DNA of 64,000 nucleotides. It comes from Acarospora socialis (taxonomy: Eukaryota > Ascomycota > Lecanoromycetes > Acarosporales > Acarosporaceae). A model generated the notes under the pieces. The model saw nothing but the letters and a program-made list of their open reading frames with translations. It did no database searches and was not told the DNA's origin. Shown in pieces: positions 58,715-64,000 of the stretch; positions within the stretch are counted from its first letter, which is position 1, and each line of letters starts with the position of its first letter. The stretch lies in the NCBI GenBank assembly GCA_025617375.2, contig JAMYGW020000003.1:558001-622000 (forward strand), written 5' to 3'. Made by a program: the position numbers and the translations under genes.

Positions 58715-61700
58715 AGAAACAGAAGCTAGTGGTGTCTCAAAGACAGAACAATGGTCATAGAATATGAATCAAGATTATGATTGATGAACACCAAATCAAT
58801 GCATTGGTAGATTTTGAAGCAGACAGTAACATTATGAGTCAACAAATAGTCAACATGTTGAAATTAGAGACACAGCAAGTGTGCTGTTCATTTAACATAA
58901 GAATGATGAACAAAATCATTGAAAGAATTGATGAGAAAATCTGTGTGAAGACCTCAATCCTTGAAAACTCACAGAAGATAACATTTGATGTTATGAAATC
59001 AATCAGATATGATGTGGTACTAGGGATGCTCTGGTTATGTGGAAGGAATTCATGAATTGATTGGGTTACAAAAGAAATATGTGCAGTGAAAGACACATAT
59101 GAAATTTCTGAACAACTCAAAATGAGCTTATCAGAACATAAGTCATGGGATCATGAAATATTGCTATTGGATGGAAAGCAACTCAAATGAATGCCACTAT
59201 ACCCAATGAGTGAAGACCAACTCAAGAAAGTAAGAACTTACCTTGATGAGAATCTAAAGAGAGAATTCATTAAATCATCAAAGTCACTGGCAGAATACCT
59301 GATCCTGTTTGTACCAAAGAAAGATGGCAAGAAACAACTATGTGTCAACTACAGACAACTCAATGAGATAACTCATTGAGACAGTTATTCTCTACCATTA
59401 ATAGAAGAGTTGCAAGATCAGTTAAGTAAGACTAAGTGGTTTATGAGCTTAGACCTTAAGAACACCTATTACTGAGTTAGAATGAAAGAAGATGAAGAAT
59501 GAAAAATGACATTCTGAACAAGATACAGACATTATGAATATACTGTCATGCTGTTTGAGCTAAAGAATGTCTCAGCCATCTTTCAGAGATTAATCAATGA
59601 CACATTGAGAGAGTACCTTGATGATTTTGTGATCATGTATCTTGACAACATCCTCATATATTTGAAAGACCTCAAGAAGCACCACAAACATGTATGCAGA
59701 GTATTGATGAAGCTCAATGAGAGAGCTTTATACGTGAAAAAATCTAAAAGCAGGTTCAAAACCAAGAAAGTTGAGTTCCTGAATTATGTGATTTGACCTG
59801 AACAGATTGAGAAGAATTCAAAGAAAATGAAAGCAGTCAGGGACTGACCAACACCAAAATGAATCAAAGAAGTACAAGTCTTCCTAGGGTTAACAAACTA
59901 TTATTGGAAGTTTGTACCAAACTATGCAAGAATTGTGAAACCACTAACACATTTGACACACAAGAGCAAAGAATAGCATTGGGATGAAGAACAGAAAGAT
60001 GCATTTCACACATTAAAGAAAAGTCTTAGTGGAACAGCACACCTGAGGATACCCAACCCAGCATGTGAAAAAACACTGAAAACTGATGCTTCAGATTTCA
60101 CAGTAGAAGCATGTCTATACCAGATTGAAGATGGACAACAGAGACTCATAGCATATCAATTTAGAAAGTTATCAGGACCCAAGAAAAGGTATGAAGTTCA
60201 TGACAAGAAACTTCTCACAATAGTCAAAGCACTACAAGATTGAAGACCTTACCTCACAAGAACAAGCAAGCCAATTCAGATCTATATGGATCACAAGAAT
60301 CTGAGGAACTTTGCAACAACAAAGCAACTCAATTAACAACAAGTTCATTGAGCAGAACAGTTAGCAGATTATGAATTTCAGATTCATTACAAGAAAGATA
60401 ATGAGAATGATGAAGCAGATGCCTTGAGCAGGTGATCTGATCATGAAGGTGTACAAACAATACATGTTGGAATTCTAAGCAAAGACAACAAAGAAATCCT
60501 CACAAAGGGCTTAGCAGCAACATACAAGATAGAGCAAGCTCTCTTAATGGATGAAGAACTAATAGAAGTGTGTCACTACGGCAAGGTTGGGAAACACTTA
60601 GAAATCAAATGCACCAAAGATCTAGTGCAAAGAAGACACAATGTTAGCAACCTCAGAAATTGAGTCACCAGAATGATTGCTGTGTGTGACTCATGTCAAA
60701 GAAATAAAATCAATTGAGACAAACAGTATGATGAAGTAACATGACTAGGTGCACCAGATGCACCATGGGAGTTGGTTATCATGAACTTCATTATGAAGTT
60801 ACCACCATCAAAGGACCCAGCATGGGGGATAAGATTAAATAGCATATTGACTATAGTGAACAGATTGACCAAGTACACAATGTTCATTTCATTCAAAGAG
60901 ACTGCAACAGCACCAATGTTGGCATACACAATACTACAAGAGTTGGTTAGCAATCACAGGCTACCAAAAGAATTTATCACCAATAGAGACAAGCTGTTTA
61001 CAAGCAAGTTTTGGGAAATGCTCACGGCAGAACTCAGAATAAAACATAAGATGTCAACCACATATCACTCACAGACAGACAGACAGAGCAAATGAATGAA
61101 TCAAATGATAGAAACATACTTGAGACACTATGTCAACAAAGACCAGAACAACTGGGTATGACTGTTATCAATGACACAGTTTGCATACAACAATGCAAGA
61201 AATGAGACCACAGAAGAAATGCCTTTCTATGTGAACTACAGCTATAACTCAGAGGTATGATGAGATCTCAAAGAACATGGATCATGGAGTCAGAAAGCAA
61301 TCTTGAATATTGTTCAAATAAAGAAACTGCACCAAGATCTAACAAAATGAATTGAACAGCAGACAGAACAAACAACAGAGGCAAAATCATTTGAAGAGGG
61401 AGAAAAGATATATCTAAGAACAAACAACATAAGAACAAGAGGAAGAAGCAAGAAGCTGAAAAACAAGAACATTGGACCATTCAAGATAAAATGGAACATC
61501 AAGGAATTGAGCTATGAGCTAGACTTATCTTGAGAAATGAGAATACACCCAGTATTCCACATGTTCATGCTACAGCATTGCAACCAGTCCATACCACTTC
61601 AAACCAATGAAACACCTGTTGAACCCAACGAAGAATATGAAGTCAAGAATATCCTAGGAAGAAGAATGATTAGTGGGAAAGCCTACTATCTCATAAAATG

Positions 61701-61833
61701 AAAAGAATATGATACCTCAGAAAACACCTGGGAACCCAGGGAGAATCTCAAGAACTGTGTGAGGACACTTCAATGTTTTGAGAAGGAGAACCAAGGTTGA
61801 GATCAGCCCAAAAAGATGGAGACATCACATTAA
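58711..61833 (+). pseudogene. Gypsy 3 pol: protease, RT, RNase H, integrase, chromodomain
   Basis: In order: protease NALVDFEADSNIM (~58800; the DSG site reads DFE). RT from ~59215 with KKDGKKQLCVNYRQLNE and MYLDNILIYL (~59636; YLDD reads YLDN). RNase H KTDASDFTVEACLYQ (~60079). Integrase zinc pair CDSCQRNK (~60688) and core to TTYHSQTDRQSK (~61059-61094), then the GPFKIKW module (~61477). A chromodomain YEVKNILGRRM...YYLIKWKEYDTSENTWEP lies at ~61636-61785. TAA at 61831-61833. Stops are mainly TGA at Trp sites; one TAA is near 60336. Chromodomains in such elements bind methylated H3K9, so targeting to heterochromatin is expected. Confidence 0.92.
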
Positions 61834-62146
61834 TGAGTTGCAACAACAGTTGAGGAAGTTCATCCTCTGTCCCATCATTATCATTCACAAGCTCTTCAGC
61901 AAGACACTTTGCTTTTGTATTGATGCAAGCTTCAGACTGTTTCAGGATTTTCTGTAATCTAGCAATTTTTGCAAGAAGCATGGGGAGTTGCTCATCAAGA
62001 GCCAACAACAGTTCATTTTCAGTTTTCAAACAAACAAATTCCAGGGAATCCAGGAAGAGACCGACACAGGAATGACCTTGACGCACACACTCAGCACACT
62101 TTGTGAACTTCAATGAGTCAGATGAGGTGGAGGGATCAAGAGACAT
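61748..62146 (-). CDS. Antisense ORF in the 3' region of Gypsy 3, unknown function
   Basis: 132 aa from ATG 62146, uninterrupted although the sense ORFs are full of stops. The N-terminal part has FTKCAECVRQGHSCVGL, a C-x2-C-x6-C group that could bind zinc. It is followed by a long amphipathic helix (ENELLLALDEQLPMLLAKIA) with heptad leucines and an acidic then Ser/Pro-rich tail. It overlaps the last 86 nt of pol in antisense and lies before the 3' LTR. I have a general impression that similar short cysteine plus coiled-coil hypotheticals are common near fungal Gypsy elements, but cannot verify it. Whether it is expressed is unknown. Confidence 0.55.
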   Translation of the reverse strand: MSLDPSTSSDSLKFTKCAECVRQGHSCVGLFLDSLEFVCLKTENELLLALDEQLPMLLAKIARLQKILKQSEACINTKAKCLAEELVNDNDGTEDELPQLLLQLINVMSPSFWADLNLGSPSQNIEVSSHSS

Positions 62147-62328
62147 TATGATGCACAAGAGGCCGATGCTCAGACAGCGATCACAAGGAACAAGTGCAGG
62201 ATTTTCTTTACAAAATATTGTATCAGTGAGTCAAAGGCAATTTTTGGATTTTGGATGCATCGTCAAAGGGTGATGAGCAGACGCCGATATATACTCTCAC
62301 TTAAATAGGCCTAGAGGACTAGCGCCTA

Positions 62329-62343
62329 GGAGGGAGAAGATGG
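62329..62343 (+). other. Polypurine tract of Gypsy 3
   Basis: GGAGGGAGAAGATGG abuts the 3' LTR, the expected plus-strand priming site for retrotransposon DNA synthesis. Confidence 0.7.
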
Positions 62344-62659
62344 TGTTACAACCATACTCCAAAAAGAAATAGTGGAACACAGGGGTACACCTGAGGGGCG
62401 TAGACCTGAGCACAGAACGACAAAACGCCGGGCATTCCCTTGTGAGTGTGTGCCAGGGGCACACCGGAACACTGGAGCACGGGGCATGCCAGTGTGCTCG
62501 TTCCTATATAGTAGGATTGATTCCCTTATGGAATTGATCATGTTCAACTCATCTAGTTATGCAATACAAAGCTACTGTTTACCTAGAACCTTTGGACCTT
62601 TATATCAAAGAGCACAAACCCTAGCCCTATAACCGAGGAATCTCAGTTGGGACGTAACA
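62344..62659 (+). repeat. Gypsy 3 3' LTR, weakly mutated
   Basis: 316 bp retaining CpG and GG/CC (for example AACGACAAAACGCCGGGC), in contrast to the 5' LTR. Confidence 0.92.
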
Positions 62660-63501
62660 AGACATATCTTGAAATGATGAATACATGCATTATTCATAAT
62701 AAAAACAGATTTTATTCTCAAAAAAGAACTGCACTGTAGCAAAATCTCATTTTTTATAAAGAAGTTAAATAAGACTTCTGTTATAGAGCTCTGTTTAATT
62801 ATTTATGTGATGTATTTTTTGATAGTGTATGTTGACAGTATACTTCACTGTTCACTTTGTTTCAATGAAATTAATATTAAGATTTTCATTTCTTAATGAA
62901 CTCAGTCAAATTTTTAATTCTTATTTCATTTATTTACAGTTAACTCATCAACAAAGATAAACTGATCTACAGTTTAATTGATTAACTGTACAAGTCATTT
63001 CACATATAATTTATGATTTTGTTGAGCAGCTTTCTGTTGTAGTTATTAAAATTATAAATATTAATTATTGAATTATTAAACAAAAATTCTTACTGTCTTT
63101 CATATATGTCTCATTCTCTTCAGAACATTAAACAATGTTCTGAAATTAATATTAATTTTAAATTTATCTTAAAAAAATCATTTCATCTCATCACAGTATA
63201 TTCAGAATCTTTTCTCAAAATATTCAGCAAAAATTTCTTTCATTGCTGAGATTTAAAGCTCTAAAATAATCATTTTTTTTAAGTCTGAAAATTTCAGAAG
63301 ATTTTTATACTCACTGATTGCTTTACATCTTTCAGATTTGTCAAATAAACATTTTTGTGTTCTTATGAATCAATGAAATTGACATTTCACAGAACAATTA
63401 TTGTTGATGAGATCTCTAGTATATTCAGATAATGAGTGAGATATTGCTGATGTATGAGATATAGTTGTGAAGATTGTGAATTTTGTTTCATGATGATAGA
63501 A
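62660..63501. other. Eroded right interior of the TIR element
   Basis: AT-rich with no frame or domain recognised. CG, CC and GG are nearly absent. A short word pair (ACATTAAACAATGT at ~63125) is palindromic. It probably contains the rest of the lost transposase region. Confidence 0.35.
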
Positions 63502-63591
63502 TGAGTGAATACAGGGGTGACAGAATTTACTAGAAAAAGTGGTGGTTTTTTTGTCTACAATGTGAATGGCACAGAGTTTTTTCCGGCACTG
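63502..63591 (-). repeat. Right 90-bp terminal inverted repeat
   Basis: Complement of 54480-54569 with about four transitions, ending CCGGCACTG next to TA. Confidence 0.9.
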
Positions 63592-63593
63592 TA

Positions 63594-63947
63594 CTTTATA
63601 CAGTACGCGAATGACTAAACTTTAGGATCGGTCGAATGATCCATATTATGTCCAGTGATCAATGACTGCCCTCCTACCTACCTACCTACTTCTACTTGTT
63701 TATTTTTACAGGATGCACTTAGGCAACAAATCCCTTACTAGAAGTACTGTCCACTAAACGCTGATGATACTGGTCCCTATGCTTTGACTCTGAGAAGACG
63801 ACGCATGCGACTACCTCTATCGTCTTTCTGTGAGCGCCGCCCGTTCCGGATTCGACCGCTGCTCCAAGACACTCGAACAGTACCTCTGATTGTCCTGAAC
63901 CCGGGCCAGCAAGATTATAACCACTTGCCCTTCGATTGCGCCTAGCG
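63594..63947. other. Flank and probable 5' leader of atg4
   Basis: Normal GC content returns. CCTACCTACCTACCTACTT repeats at 63670-63690 resemble the CCTACCTAC next to the left TIR (54471-54480). No ORF was assigned before the ATG at 63948. Confidence 0.4.
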
Positions 63948-64000
63948 ATGACAAATGTAGACTTTGCGCGTTATAAACGGATAGTGCAGTACTTCTGGGA
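63948..64000 (+). CDS. atg4: Atg4 cysteine protease, first codons (cut by window end)
   Basis: ATG at 63948 opens a frame reading MTNVDFARYKRIVQYFW up to the window edge. This matches the N-terminus of fungal Atg4 (VD..RYKRIVQ.FWDPEP), the protease that trims and deconjugates Atg8 in autophagy. Only 17 codons are visible, so the call rests on this short motif and the normal GC context. It is divergent from sqs1, with the 9.1-kb TIR/Gypsy composite in between. Confidence 0.65.
   Translation, partial: MTNVDFARYKRIVQYFW

Larger units (their letters stand above)
56621..62659 (+). mobile_element. Chromodomain Gypsy element (Gypsy 3), mildly mutated
   Basis: LTRs of 316 bp at 56621-56936 and 62344-62659 begin TGTTACAACC and end GTAACA. 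gag (56963-58714) and pol (-1 frame, to 61833) are full length with almost no indels. Damage is nearly confined to transitions, mostly TGG to TGA. The left LTR carries many more C>T/G>A changes than the right. No matching 5-bp target duplication is visible (ATAAA left, AGACA right). An antisense ORF lies between pol and the 3' LTR. Confidence 0.93.
54480..63591. mobile_element. Large TIR element with TA target duplication (Tc1/mariner-like ends)
   Basis: Terminal inverted repeats begin CAGTGCCGGAAAAAACTCTG and extend 90 bp with about four transition differences (54480-54569 and the complement of 63502-63591). Both ends are bordered by TA (54478-54479 and 63592-63593). CAGTG ends and TA duplication point to Tc1/mariner-type DNA transposons. 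Subtracting the inserted Gypsy (6.04 kb) leaves ~3.1 kb, but I cannot find a transposase in the eroded interior. It lies between sqs1 and atg4. Confidence 0.85.

Noticed and set aside
61268-61502. Antisense ORFs over the Gypsy 3 integrase tail
   Set aside because: They lie wholly opposite pol coding sequence, are hydrophobic by complement of Lys/Glu-rich codons, and lack the cysteine/coiled-coil organisation of 61748-62146.

Overview
The window looks like a filamentous ascomycete (Pezizomycotina) chromosome. It has short canonical GT-AG introns (49-117 nt), a fungal gene set (SPX-RING protein, Jjj1-type J protein, Sqs1, Atg4, FBXO21-like F-box protein, small cysteine-rich secreted protein) and very AT-rich blocks of nested, point-mutated transposons. 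I cannot name the species from sequence alone.

Layout. 1-2.9 kb is a gene island: the 3' end of an unrecognised gene, convergent with an F-box / transglutaminase-like / YccV-like gene. 2.9-43.7 kb is a transposon block. It holds a 5'-truncated LINE carrying a solo LTR, tRNA-derived SINEs, two nearly gap-free ~6.9-kb LINE copies in inverted orientation (about 6.08-12.94 kb plus, 26.48-33.37 kb minus), 13-bp-unit tandem arrays in opposite orientations, a hAT-like MITE with an 8-bp target duplication, a Copia element (15.45-24.82 kb, target duplication ATTCT) with a chromodomain Gypsy and a SINE inside it, and a complete but heavily mutated chromodomain Gypsy on the minus strand (35.38-42.31 kb, target duplication AAATC). 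43.7-54.4 kb is a second gene island: a probable broken small gene, a hydrophobin-like gene, SPX-RING, Jjj1 and Sqs1. 54.48-63.59 kb is one element with 90-bp terminal inverted repeats and a TA target duplication. A third chromodomain Gypsy (56.62-62.66 kb), only mildly mutated, sits inside it. The window ends in the first codons of atg4, so the composite element lies between the divergent sqs1 and atg4 genes.

Most notable observations. (1) In the old transposon blocks CpG, CpC and GpG are almost absent while CpA, CpT and GpC persist. Broken tryptophan codons are nearly always TGA. This does not match classical CpA-directed RIP. (2) The third Gypsy carries an intact 132-aa antisense ORF downstream of pol and an in-frame A AAA AAC slippery heptamer before the gag stop. 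(3) One SINE has 15-bp target duplications and a tail resembling the LINE 3' end, which suggests the LINE mobilises it. (4) The two LINE copies share the same disabling codons, which suggests duplication or conversion after inactivation.

How the genes relate. The host genes are housekeeping or surface functions (ubiquitin ligase subunits, ribosome biogenesis, splicing/ribosome-associated helicase cofactor, autophagy) and do not form a cluster. Exon structures were worked out by hand. For five multi-exon models the summed coding length is a multiple of three.
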